A stretch of 11,637 nucleotides of DNA from Thermomucor indicae-seudaticae (taxonomy: Eukaryota > Mucoromycota > Mucoromycetes > Mucorales > Lichtheimiaceae), in contig JSYX01000831.1 of NCBI GenBank assembly GCA_000787465.1, positions 1 to 11,637 of the forward strand, in the 5' to 3' direction. The stretch's first letter is position 1. Every line of letters starts with the position of its first letter. The notes beneath the pieces are model-generated. The model saw nothing but the letters and a program-made list of their open reading frames with translations, searched no databases and was not told where the DNA came from. The translations under genes and the position numbers were made by a program. Below, piece after piece: positions 1 to 8,809 of the stretch.

Positions 1-90
1 CTATGAATTCTACCTTGGTAACATCTCGTGGAATTAGCTGGGTCCCAAAAATTCTACCTTGGTAACCTGTTGGTAGAATTTACCATTTTA
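1..90. repeat. Repeat block at left edge, probable further insertion
   Basis: The 17-mer AATTCTACCTTGGTAAC occurs at 6-22 and again at 50-66. AATTCTACC (50-58) also pairs with GGTAGAATT (72-80), making a 9-bp hairpin. Helicase similarity ends at about 90, so this is probably the end of another transposon inserted in the Helitron. Its other end and any target duplication lie outside the window. Confidence 0.5.
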
Positions 91-738
91 TGCTGTGACG
101 CGTGCTAGCTGTCCAGTAACTCCGTTGGCAATGCCATCTACGGTATCAGTATAGCTGGTAACCATGTATCTTGCTCCGATGTTGAGCAGGAGCGACTAGG
201 GCAAACCCATGGTATCGGATATTTTGAGACTCTCGACGCTTTGAAGAATTCGGCGGCGAGAGCTTTCGTTGTCATCACCTGATGCTGAGTCGAAAGCGCA
301 AGACACTCCCCCACCTTCGCTTGGCATGGCTTGCAAGACAGTTGTATTGCATGCGTCCACGTCGATGTTTCTCATGAAGAGGTAAACTGGTTTTCTATGT
401 CCGATGTCTGCAGTAAGGGTATCAAATGTTCGTGCTTCCAGTAGCTGGATATCGGCATGTGTCAATTGACCTTGAGCCATGTTGTTTAACGCCCTTGCAA
501 AAGAAGCATCTTCTCGTTGTCGTATAATATCCCTCAGTCAATGAACGGCAAACATATCCCACAACCTTGTGCCAAAAAGTTCGACACAGCGATCTTGAGA
601 CCATGTGCTATAGACAGGTAATCCCATTACCGGTGGCAGTTGATTGAGGTCGCCTACAGTTGTTACTGATTTCCTCCCGCACGGTCTATCTCATCCGAAG
701 ATGTCACGTATACGCTTATCCACAAGCCCAAAGGTTGC
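91..738 (-). pseudogene. Helitron PIF1-like helicase, motif III onward
   Basis: One frame runs through FGLVDKRIRDIFG, a TGA at 691-693, KSVTTVGDLNQLPPV (motif III at 628-654), ELFGTRLWDMF and a TGA at 538-540. It continues through RDIIRQREDASFARALN and LTHADIQLLEARTF, both hallmark PIF1-family strings. VYLFMRNIDVDACN, a TAG at 196-198, LLLNIGARYMVTSYTDT and DGIANGVTGQLARV follow, the last being the late helicase region before motif VI. The frame never changes in this piece; the damage consists of three nonsense codons. Sequence beyond about 90 stops resembling helicase and enters repeat DNA. The C-terminal motifs are not in the window. Confidence 0.88.
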
Positions 739-1044
739 CACTGCAAAAAATCTGACGTACCTGAAAGCAGAAACGTTACTGGAACTTGACAGAAACGTCA
801 CGTTTCTGTCGCGTTTCTGCTTGCAATTACGTAACGTCCCGCGACCTATTTTCTAAACCTCCCTCTAGCTTAATTTTTGAGCATAAGGATGGCTCATAGC
901 ATATCACGAGCATCTTACCGGTCTACTGGTTGGGCATACCTCAGTCTCATTCCTCGACAACCCGCGGAAAACGCAGGCGAACAAACGCGGAACGTGACGT
1001 TTCCACAGCCGGAACTTTGCTGAAACTCCCCATTTTTTGCAGTG
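739..1044. mobile_element. 306-bp CACTG-ended non-autonomous DNA transposon
   Basis: It has perfect 13-bp inverted ends, CACTGCAAAAAAT (739-751) and ATTTTTTGCAGTG (1032-1044). It sits between helicase motif II (DETSMVSEE) and the following FGLVDKRIRDIF. The flanking triplets are TGC (736-738) and TTC (1045-1047), a possible 3-bp duplication with one mismatch. CACT(A/G) ends with a 3-bp duplication point to the EnSpm/CACTA superfamily. Removing the element and one triplet (309 bp, 103 codons) leaves the host in frame. The interior holds short subterminal repeats around GAAACGT/ACGTTTC near both ends and no open frame of note, so it would depend on a transposase supplied elsewhere. Confidence 0.8.
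754..838. repeat. Nested inverted repeats inside the CACTG element
   Basis: A perfect 10-bp stem, GACAGAAACG (788-797) and CGTTTCTGTC (801-810), has a 3-base loop. A second perfect 9-bp pair lies outside it: GCAGAAACG (767-775) with CGTTTCTGC (812-820). A looser outermost pair is GACGTAC (754-760) with GTAACGTC (831-838). The right subterminal region has the related GGAACGTGACGTTTCC at about 997-1012. Clustered short inverted motifs of this kind are typical transposase-binding subterminal repeats in CACTA elements (family knowledge). Confidence 0.75.
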
Positions 1045-1870
1045 TTCTTCGCTGACCATGCTTGTTTCGTCCATAATGACTACTTGAAGCTCTGCGAGAT
1101 GCGTGGACATGGTGTTCGAGACGTCTGCTGGGAGCTCCGTGACATCGCTATTTCGGTTTACAAGCAGATGAAAGTCCGAGTAAAGAGCTCGGCCCCGAAT
1201 ATTGAACGCTGCTACGCTACTAGGAGCACGAAGCAACACAGATGGCTTGTCCAGGTTCCTGTTTACGCTACTGGGATCGAACACACTGATAAGACTCTGA
1301 TACAAAGCAGAAACCTGCAGACTTTTCCGGTGCCTGCGCCTCCGGTGACAAAGTGGTAACAAGGATTGGAGGACGTTAAGAAGTGTTGCATTGGGTGCTA
1401 CAAATAATCCCTTTTCTCCTTGTTCAATTTTGCTACTGGCTGCTCGTCTTCGCGTTGGACCAGGCGATTTGGTTGAATGAAGCGCTCAACATACAGCTGC
1501 CTTTCGGATCGGCCGATCTCGGTTAGCACACTATTTCATTTTCAGGGTCGTCAAGATGGTACTTATGAAACTCGTTTCCTGCATGTCCCTGCGGATCGTC
1601 CTCCAGTTCGCCTTCACGCTGCGGCGCATTATTGTCTGCTTCTGCCAAGGCAGCGTCAAGAGCAACATCGTCGAAGAAGGTGAACTCCTTACTGTTCCGA
1701 AGGATCTCATCTCGCTTGGAAGGAAACGCCGCCTCGTGGTCTCTGTCATCAAGCTCTGCCTCTTCATCCGCCAGGTGTGTATAGCATGAGCATTTCACGG
1801 AAGTATAACTCGGGATCCTGGTTCAACTTGTATCGACGAAATCGGAAACACCTTAGGCTTGGTGCATCTT
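1045..1870 (-). pseudogene. Helitron PIF1-like helicase, motifs I to II
   Basis: The gene resumes after the LINE with KPKVF and, after a small shift, RFRRYKLNQDPELYFREMLM followed by LYTP. Two lost bases near 1770-1780 lead into DEEAELDDRDHEAAFPSKRD and EILRNSKEFTFF, the conserved stretch before PIF1-like helicase domains in Helitrons. Another shift near 1530 gives LTEIGRSERQLYVERFIQPN, and a TAG lies at 1398-1400. The frame then reaches FVTGGAGTGK, the Walker A loop (about 1325-1352), where one base missing from the T run at 1323-1326 breaks the motif right before its Ser. The next frame gives SLQVSALYQSLISVFDPSSV, motif Ia-like SSVAAFNIRGRALYSDFHL, and LQVVIMDETSMVSEE with the Walker B Asp-Glu at 1066-1071. 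The piece ends at the CACTG element. Confidence 0.88.
1859..1870. repeat. LINE target-site duplication, 3' copy
   Basis: TTGGTGCATCTT is identical to 7299-7310. On the minus strand the Helitron continues from it with codons for KPKVF. It fixes the LINE 3' boundary at 1871. Confidence 0.88.
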
Positions 1871-1913
1871 GGAGTTTTGATTGTTTAGCGTGGTGGTCTC
1901 CTCAGACGCCAAG

Positions 1914-2005
1914 AGTAACCAGGGGAGTCGAACCCCTCATCCACACGGGTTTTGAGTATCAGTAGCGCGATGCTACATCAACCCAATGTTTTTAGGGTGG
2001 TGACT
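1914..2005 (-). other. tRNA-like segment in the LINE 3' UTR
   Basis: Immediately after the ORF2 stop lies AGTCACC (2005-1999), which pairs at 6 of 7 positions with GGTTACT (1920-1914). Directly inside the latter is a perfect 5-bp stem with a 7-base TTCGACT loop (1937-1921), matching a tRNA T arm and a pol III B box (GGTTCGACTCC). Between them, GTAGC-ATCGC-GCTAC forms a hairpin, and a CTCAAAA loop-like string occurs. No convincing D arm (no GG in the loop) or paired anticodon stem can be drawn, and the length is 92 nt. It is therefore tRNA-like, not a tRNA gene. It may be a 3'-end recognition structure for ORF2 or the remains of a tRNA-derived tail. Confidence 0.45.
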
Positions 2006-5000
2006 CTACCCACTAACCCTCCTCTGGAAGCAGGAAGACCTGTTTCCATTGAGACAGGACATTACTTGGCAATGCTTGCTTCGTGCATGTAGTTGGAGTT
2101 CGAGGTCCAACAAGTGGTTATAGCGAAGTTTGAGATGGCTTAAGCTCCAGGCTAGGCCATCAAAGCGGGTGCGATTGCGTTCGAGCCAGATGACCCAGAG
2201 CAAGATCGTCCAAGCTTGGTGTAAGAGTGTACCGAGGGATAATCCGGCAAATTCGGTCGGAACCGAGATGCCGGAGTATCGGTACAATGAGTAGAAGCGC
2301 CAGAGTGGCCACTGCAATTGTGGTGGACTCATTAGGTCCTGTAAGAATCCCCATCGAGACCACCAGTCCTGAAAGACGGTGTGTATCAGGGGGCAAGACC
2401 AGAACAAGTGTTCTGGGGTTTCTTCAGTTTGTCTACAGACACATAGGCGCTTACTTCGGTCTTGTGATTTGAAGAGGTGCGAGGTTCTCAGGGTCCCCCT
2501 TTGGAGTTCCCATAAGAATACTCGAATAGGCCGGGCTACTGGGAGCCGCCATACCTTAGGCCATGAGCGAACATGCGTACGCGGATGGCTGACCCCTAAG
2601 GAGGAGGGTAAAGTTTCTGAAAAGGGTGGCAAGGCTGCCTTTTCGCGAATTAATGCTCGATACAACACTATGGGACGATCTAACGTCGACCACAAGAGTG
2701 GAGATCGGTTGACACTGCAACTATAGTTCAATGCCGAAACATTAGAACATGGCCAGAAGAGTGTCTGTCTGGTGGCTAGAGAAACATGACGGTCTAAGAC
2801 CCACATGAGCATCTGCCTTTGACGGTCGGTGCATCTAACGAATGCATCGATACGCCAGGAACCATCAGCGTGAACGACCTCTGACCAGTATACTGGTAAA
2901 GAGGCGTTGGCCATACAAGCCCTGAGGGTTGACCACACCCGGCTTGGACCAAAGGCAGTGAGACTGGTATACCACAGTGGGTAATCCAGTCTAGCTGCTG
3001 CTGTTGGATGCATTGAGAACTGGTCGCCAGCTCTGCGAAGCCATGTTCTATACATCGCGCTCCAAAAACGTGGCCAGCATTCTTCAAGTGAGCGCAGTCG
3101 CTTGGTTTGTAACCAAGGGTCAACCAGGTAAACCTGGCTGACAGCCAAGGGGATGCCCGTCACCCTAGAAAACCGACAGTGCCAAAGATACATGAGTATC
3201 TGGACCAGCGTCTGTCGGGATTTGACTGAAAAGTCCGGAGTTCCCTTAGTCTAATAGCATCAACAAGTACCGAAAGACGCGGCAGGCCGAGTCCGCCTTC
3301 ACGGGTGGGCAAGTCCATGATGTCTTTATTACATTTACCCTTCGGTCTCGCCAGATTAGGGAACCTAATACTAACCCAACGCGATGGAGCTGGCTCGGAC
3401 TGACGTACAGATATCGAGCCAGGAACAGGGCCTTGGGTAAAACCAAGGTTCTGATCGCCATTATCCTACCTGGTAGGGATAGGTGCTGAAGGCGAAGAGA
3501 CTTTGCAGTCTCAAGTAGCCTTTGCAGGGTGGGGCCCCAGCTCGACTCAAAGCCGAGTTGCCAGCCAGCAGGAATACCTAGGTGGCGAACCGGGGTTCCT
3601 GTTGGTTGCGGTGCCGGAAGGTTTGAAGGGGGAGGTTCGACATCGCCACGTGTGAGGACCTCGGTCTTCTCAGTATTGAACAACGCTCCACTGGCGAGGC
3701 AATACTGGTTGAGATCTGAGAGCAGTGAGGGAACCGCACCCCATGAAGGGAGGGCTATCACTGTATCATCAGCATACATAGTGTACTTCATCGGTTGAGC
3801 TGTGGGCAACTGAATGCCTATTTGGCTGTTCCTTTCAAGAAGACATTGAAGGCAAGCCATCACACAGATGAAGAGAACGCAAGAAAGGGGGTCGCCTTGG
3901 CGAACTCCCCGTTTCACTGCGAACGTGGCGCATTCGATACCGTTCACAAGAACGGTGGAACGGGCCGTAGCATATAATGCTCTGATGGCCTGTCGCATAC
4001 CCGAAGGCATGCCTAGGACTTTCAGAGTGCGAAATAGAAAGCCGTGATTCACTCGGTCATAGGCTTTTTCCTGGTCCAGGAACAACAAGATGCTAGGGTT
4101 ATCTGTGTATTCAAGGTAATGGAGGGTCATCTGGACATCCCGGATGCCATCTCCAGTGTCTCGGTTAAGCAAGAACGCCGTCTGCGTTGGCCAAATTCGC
4201 TTGTTGAATGCCGGAGTAAGCCGAAGCGAGAGAAGCTTAGTGAAGATCTTGTAGTCCACATTCAGTAGCGAAATGGGTCCATAGTTCTTCAGCAGGGTTG
4301 GGTCACCTTTCTTGAAAAGAAGGGTGACAATGCTATGTGTGAAGTTTGCAGAGGGTTTAACTCCCTGGAGAAACCCATTATAGACCTTTGTCAATATGGG
4401 CACCACATATGCAAGACATTCACGGTAGAATTCGACCCCGAGTCCATCAGGACCTGGGGCTTTACCGGAGGGGAGGGATGCAATGCTGCGTACAACCTCA
4501 TCCTCAGTAATTTCAGCATCCAAGGCAGATATGGCTCCTGATGGGACGCCTTTGGCTTGGAGGTCAGATCGAAGAAGTGATAACAGCTTGCCACTCGCTG
4601 TTTCGTCTACGGGTTCATGAGAGTACAGCGAGCTGTAAAAGTCATGAACAATGCTGGGAAGCGATTGGTCGGATGCCTCCGAAGAGGCATTAGACCGAAG
4701 AGCTTCAATAATTGTCGGCGGGGACCTCTTGTGAGTCTCATACAGTGTATAAGGGTTCGCTTGGTCACCTAAGCGCCGCCATCGATCAAAGTTCACTAGC
4801 CGTGAGGTACTGCCATAGTCTTCGAGCGCCGAAGCTAACACGTCGACAATATGAGAGACCTCCTTGCCCTTCGCTATGGCACGTTGGTGGCGACGGATGA
4901 GTGTTTTGATCCTGGTGTTGAGCCGATTGGCCCTTTTCCGCTGAAGGGACGCGAGGCGCGAGGCGCAATCAGCTTTGATTGATAACCACTGGGGCTCCAA

Positions 5001-5867
5001 GGAGTTCTGAGTGGAGTCAAAGCGTTGGAGTAGGGTAGAGCATTCTAGTACTCCTTCAGGTGTTAGAACCTTAGGGTTCAGCCTCCAGGGGCGCTTTTGG
5101 CCGATGCACACCTGGGTATTAAGGCTTAATGATATAAGGCAATGATCACTCTTTGGAAAAGGGAGGGACTCCCAATGCCTAGCAAAAGATTGCCAGTCTA
5201 AAGGCAGGTAAATACGGTCAATCCTGCTGCGGTGGTTACGCGCTGTGCTAACGTAAGTGAAGTCTGAAGCCCCAACGGACCTGAGCTTAAGCCACGCATC
5301 ACAGGCATTAAGGGACGCGACTAACTCTTTGAGCTGTGATGCCCCAGCGTCAGCCGCTGTCGGTTGCGGATCTCGGTCTCTGGGATCGAGTACCCAGTTG
5401 AAATCGCCAACGAGGATCGGTTGGAAACCTTCATGGGCCTCAAGGGCGCACTTCATGTCTCTAAAGTACCGACGTTTTAGGGAGTGTTGGTTTGGCGCGT
5501 GAACCACTACTAGAGGGTACTGAATGCGATTGTGGTGGACCATTAAGGCCACACAATTGGCAGGCAGGCCCTCGATAAGTTGGGGTTTGACTCTACATGA
5601 GTTGTATTGATCTTCCCGAACCAGAACTCCAAACTCCCTAGATGGGGAGTTCGGTTGGGCAACGCGTTGACCATACCAATTGGGGTGTTCGTAGTTGAAC
5701 GTAGTCCAAGCACTGTCACTCAAATGGCATTCACTAAGAAAGACGAAGGGGAGTTTATACGCAACCATGAGGTGTTGTAGAGTCCCAAGCTTGCTTTGGT
5801 TAGTGTGATGGGAGAGGCCATGAATATTTAAGAAGGATATTTTCGTTTGAGCATGATTCATATTCAT
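2006..5867 (-). pseudogene. LINE ORF2: endonuclease, reverse transcriptase, zf-RVT (two frameshifts)
   Basis: ORF2 nicks target DNA and reverse-transcribes the LINE RNA at the nick. From the ATG at 5867, an 873-codon open frame holds endonuclease motifs KISFLNIHG, FVFLSECHLSD, LVGDFNWVLD, HRSRIDRIYLP and KSDHCLISL. Reverse transcriptase blocks follow: SGKAPGPDGLGVEFYR, KNYGPISLLNVDYKIF, motif A FLDQEKAYDRVN, motif B RGVRQGDPLS, motif C YADD and VRHLGIP. The usual NYRPISLL reads NYGPISLL. One-base shifts at about 3325-3332 and 3203-3207 divide the C-terminus. The bridging frame reads DLPTREGGLGLPRLSVL, and the last frame (from 3193) continues VTGIPLAVSQVYLVDPW. The zf-RVT region is at about 2370-2480 (CVCRQTEETPEHLFWSCP). 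The stop is TAG at 2006-2008. Both shifts are consistent with a lost base, so decay was recent or they are sequencing errors. Confidence 0.93.
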
Positions 5868-5930
5868 TTATCATTAGTGTTAATATATGAAAATGAGATA
5901 TGATCAAGAAAAGGGGAGGTGAGCTATTGT

Positions 5931-7234
5931 TTAATCCACTGGTCGCGATGTCGAGCCGGTATCCTTATGCTCTTTTTGGGACTTTGGCTTGGAAGACTCC
6001 TTTCGGGGCTTCTTGCGCGTCCTTTTGGTCTTGTGGGCCTTGGCCTTCAGACTAGGGGTGGTGGTGATGGGTCTGTGGAGCCCTGGTTACTGCGATTGGT
6101 AGCCGCAGAGGAGCTGAGTGACGCTTCGCCATGCGGGCGTTTCTTGCTTCGGGTCTGCTTGGTGGTGGTGGTGGTTGGTGAGTGTGCTTCGGATTTTGTG
6201 CCTGTGGAAATATCGGACACAGCATCGTCGAGCGAAAGCTCACTAATGGAATCCGCTAATTCCATGTCTTCCGACAGGAGATTCACGGTTGGACCGGCAC
6301 AGGGTTTAGACCCGTGTTTCGGCCCCTTGCACTTAGAGCAGGTGTCCAGAGCCTGGATTTTCACGCGGCTTGCGCCGGTGGCTACATCCAATAGTTCGGT
6401 GGGTTGGTAAGGTGGTTCCGCTGTTAAGCTTCACCGTAACTTCCCAGTCGCAGGATACAATCCCGCAAACCAGTCGGTTAACGACCTTAGTGACCACACC
6501 ATATTGTTGGAGGGCTGCCCGAAAATGAGCAAGATCCATCCCGAGAGGTGCGTTGCGGATGAGGAACCTTCTACCGCCGCGACGGTTCGGGTTCCACTTG
6601 TCTTCAAAGACAAGTCTGAAGCGTTCAACTCCAGAGGTCCGCGTAAAAGCGTCTCCTTGGCTTTCTGTGAAGAAAGCAAGAGGAACAAGTTGCCATTTCG
6701 CACTTAGTGCTGGGTAATGGCTTCAGCCGGGCCTAAGCGGGCCTTAACCTGCCTTAAGACGGTGTTCAGCCACTTAGAGGGCAGGGGTCGCGGGAGCATT
6801 GCTGAGACCGCAAAATTGCGGCGCAGGTACTGTACCGCGGATTGTTCGGAGTGGCCCTGAATGGCAACGGCCGCAAAGGATCGTTTCTCGGGGACGGACT
6901 CCGGGGGAGCCTCGGATTCATAGTCCATATCGGTGGACTCCGCATCGTAAGAACGGGAACTTTTTATAGTGGTTGGTTCATCCACTGGGGTTTTTGAGGT
7001 GGTTGACCCCTCCACCAGGACTTTTGAAATCGGACGGCAGATGTTTCGCCAAGGTAGGCGCCGCGACCGGACCAAGGCTAGCCAGTGTACAGCACTAGCA
7101 CTGGGCCATTTGTTGAGGAGGATTGCTCCTGGGCAGCAGCCAGCGTAAAGACGCCTGCCCCTCGCGCTGTGGAAAGAGCTGCGAACGCGGGCCGAAGCCC
7201 AACGAACCGTTAACCTATGCGCGGTCGCCAGCAT
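5931..7234 (-). pseudogene. LINE ORF1, Gag-like nucleic-acid-binding protein (frameshifted)
   Basis: ORF1 is the RNA-binding chaperone of LINE particles. The first ATG in the element is at 7234, and this frame runs to a TAA at 6704-6706 with an acidic middle (DMDYESEAPPESVPEKRSF). Coding-like sequence then moves to another frame with FRLVFEDKWNPNRRGG, RRFLIRNAPLGMDLAHFRAA and WEVTVKLNSG, which looks like an RRM-type fold. Near 6405-6420 it moves again to TELLDVATGASRVKI and the CCHC knuckle CSKCKGPKHGSKPC (C-x2-C-x4-H-x4-C), then a Ser/Thr-rich stretch. A further shift near 6050-6065, at a CCA/C run, leads to a Lys/Arg-rich tail (KAKAHKTKRTRKKPRKESS) ending at the TAA at 5931-5933. At least three frame changes make this copy inactive. 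The exact start is uncertain, because the first 60 residues are Arg-rich and could be leader. Confidence 0.75.
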
Positions 7235-7298
7235 GCAGTGATAGGGCGGACCTATGTATGCAGTACTGGCTACTTTGAGGCACCCTTGAGAGCAGGTG

Positions 7299-7310
7299 TT
7301 GGTGCATCTT
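7299..7310. repeat. LINE target-site duplication, 5' copy
   Basis: TTGGTGCATCTT on the plus strand is identical to the copy at 1859-1870 on the other side of the LINE. On the minus strand it lies inside the Helitron codons for GYVRRCT and marks the LINE 5' boundary at 7298. Confidence 0.88.
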
Positions 7311-8809
7311 CGTACGTAGCCATTGTTGTCCTGTAGTTTAATGTATCCTCCCGTAGTCTCTTCGTGGTCGTCTGATTCATGGTGATCTCCGTCGCCAGCC
7401 TCATCTTCTGCGTTGCGTTTGACGTAGTGCTCAATTAGACCATTGACGAATCAGTAAGTAGAGTCCTGGTCGGCATCAGCCAATTCAACAGCAGGCTTAA
7501 GTATCTGACGGCGCTTTTGGGGTGGGGAGGATAGTATATATGCCATCTTCGTGCTCGCCTCGCTCATGGGAAGTCGCAACAAGTTGTACGCCGCTTCTTG
7601 CGCTGAAACATGGCTGTTGTTGTAGCATGTATTGGACAAGCCTTGAAGCATCTAGACAACTGATGCGTTTCAGTTCCGTTTTTCCTGGAAAACTCTCTCT
7701 GGCATGGAGCTCATCCCACGATCCGTCTCATTAATGTAGCCAACGATGTAAGTACAGCAAGCGAAGACATCGAGGACAAATTGGATGTCCATCGTTGCAC
7801 GCTGTCGTTTGAAGATCTTCTCCGATAATGGGTTGAAGTAAATATCGCACGGTTGGCGGTACAAGAAGATCTTTTCTTTGGACAAAGGCGATAGTATGAC
7901 CAGAAGATCGCGACCTACGGTCAGATAAAGGGAGTGCAGGTACTCTTCAAAGGTATAATTTGCCGACGGTGTTCCATTGCTTTCGAGGAAGTCTCCGACG
8001 GCTGCGTATTCCGGCGTCAGCAACTGGAGGTCTTCCACAGGGTAATCTTCTGGCAACGGCGATAATATAATGTACGTGTACGGTCCATCAGGAAAAAGGG
8101 TATCCCAAACCGACATTTGATATGGGGCAGGTTCTTCTTTTCGCACGTTCGCGTATGGTGATGTTGTTGCGGCACTAAGAGCTCTCGCATACCAGGATCA
8201 TCGTTGTATGCGGAAGTACAACAAGCAATGATTGAGTCAATGAAGCGACAAACGGCAATATCGCTTTCCGGTTTCTCGCGATTGTAGGTAGGTGCATCTT
8301 TCAACTATACCAGCTTGTGCACATGCGGAGAACCTCGTTGCGGAAACTCGATGCTGTGATAGTGATGAACAGGTTTATGGCCATTAAGAGGCCCATCATG
8401 GCACTTTCAAGTTTTCTTTAACATGCTGAACCGTCTGTTGAAGTATCGACCGCACGTCACTGGGTCAGATTGGATTCATCGGGCCTTTTGCTGATAGTCA
8501 AGGTTCGAAGCTTCGTGCAGCCTAATATCTTCTTTCTCGACCACGGACTTGGGAATTCTAATGAGCTCAGGCCACTGCGTCACTGCCACTGACAGCGTGA
8601 TAAATAATGTAGACAGTCCGAACTATCGAATCATAGCGACCACGTCCTGACGCCAGCATTCTGATGACGAGCGACTGCTGTCGAAGATTCCGTAGGCTTC
8701 GTTGCGACTAACAGGACCATCAACACAGTGGTAGTCGCGAACATGAGAGATAGTGAACGATTGGCCGGCTGATTGTGCCTTTTTGCGCAAACAAATTTGG
8801 ATACTCGAA
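7299..8809 (-). pseudogene. Helitron Rep core with HUH and two-tyrosine motifs
   Basis: This piece encodes the HUH endonuclease part of the rolling-circle transposase. In order it shows LRKKAQSAGQSFTISHVRDY, VVAMIR, a TAG at 8623-8625, FGLSTLFITLS, TQWPELIRIPKS, a TGA at 8476-8478, QSDPVTCGRYFNRRFSMLKK and a TGA at 8407-8409. Next is IEFPQRGSPHVHKLV, with the metal-binding HVH at 8317-8325, and a TAG at 8305-8307. KDAPTYNREKPESDIAVCRF and HTRTCEKK...CRFGIPFF follow, with a one-base shift in the A run at 8093-8097. Then come PYTYIILSPLPEDYP, MDIQFVLDVFACCTYIVGY and NETDRGM. The paired tyrosines are at 7748-7750 and 7736-7738 with canonical four-residue spacing, but the nearby lysine is replaced by Glu. 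Further stops precede MLQGLSNTCYNNSHVSAQEA and VNGLIEHYVKR. Coding reaches NNGYVRRCT at the LINE junction. Confidence 0.85.

Larger units (their letters stand above)
1871..7298 (-). mobile_element. LINE-type non-LTR retrotransposon, near full length
   Basis: The element is 5428 bp, bounded by identical 12-bp duplications, and inserted in the Helitron helicase gene. It comprises a 64-nt leader (7298-7235), ORF1 (7234-5931), a 63-nt spacer, ORF2 (5867-2006) and a 135-nt 3' UTR (2005-1871). ORF1 has a CCHC knuckle. ORF2 has an N-terminal APE-type endonuclease, reverse transcriptase and a C-terminal zf-RVT finger, the layout of L1/Tad-like LINEs. There is no poly(A) or simple-repeat tail: the 3' end is AACAATCAAAACTCC and then the duplication. 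Whether the 5' end is complete cannot be shown, but the presence of ORF1 plus a leader suggests little or no truncation. No RNase H domain was recognised. Confidence 0.92.

Noticed and set aside
739..1044. hAT element because of the CACTG/CAGTG ends
   Set aside because: No 8-bp duplication is present at the junctions; only a near-matching 3-bp one fits, and the helicase frame is preserved with that choice.
644..1789. Several plus-strand open frames of 60-105 residues at 644-856, 1042-1359, 1477-1683 and 1556-1789
   Set aside because: They are antisense to helicase motifs or lie within the CACTG element, and have no recognisable domains or consistent frame.
1914..2005. A functional tRNA gene
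   Set aside because: Only the T arm and a 6-of-7 acceptor pairing are convincing. The D loop lacks GG, no paired anticodon stem can be drawn, and the segment lies within the LINE boundaries.
5919..6410. Plus-strand open frame of 163 residues
   Set aside because: It lies antisense to LINE ORF1, whose CCHC knuckle and basic tail are clear on the other strand; the predicted residues show no family pattern and reflect the codon bias of the opposite strand.
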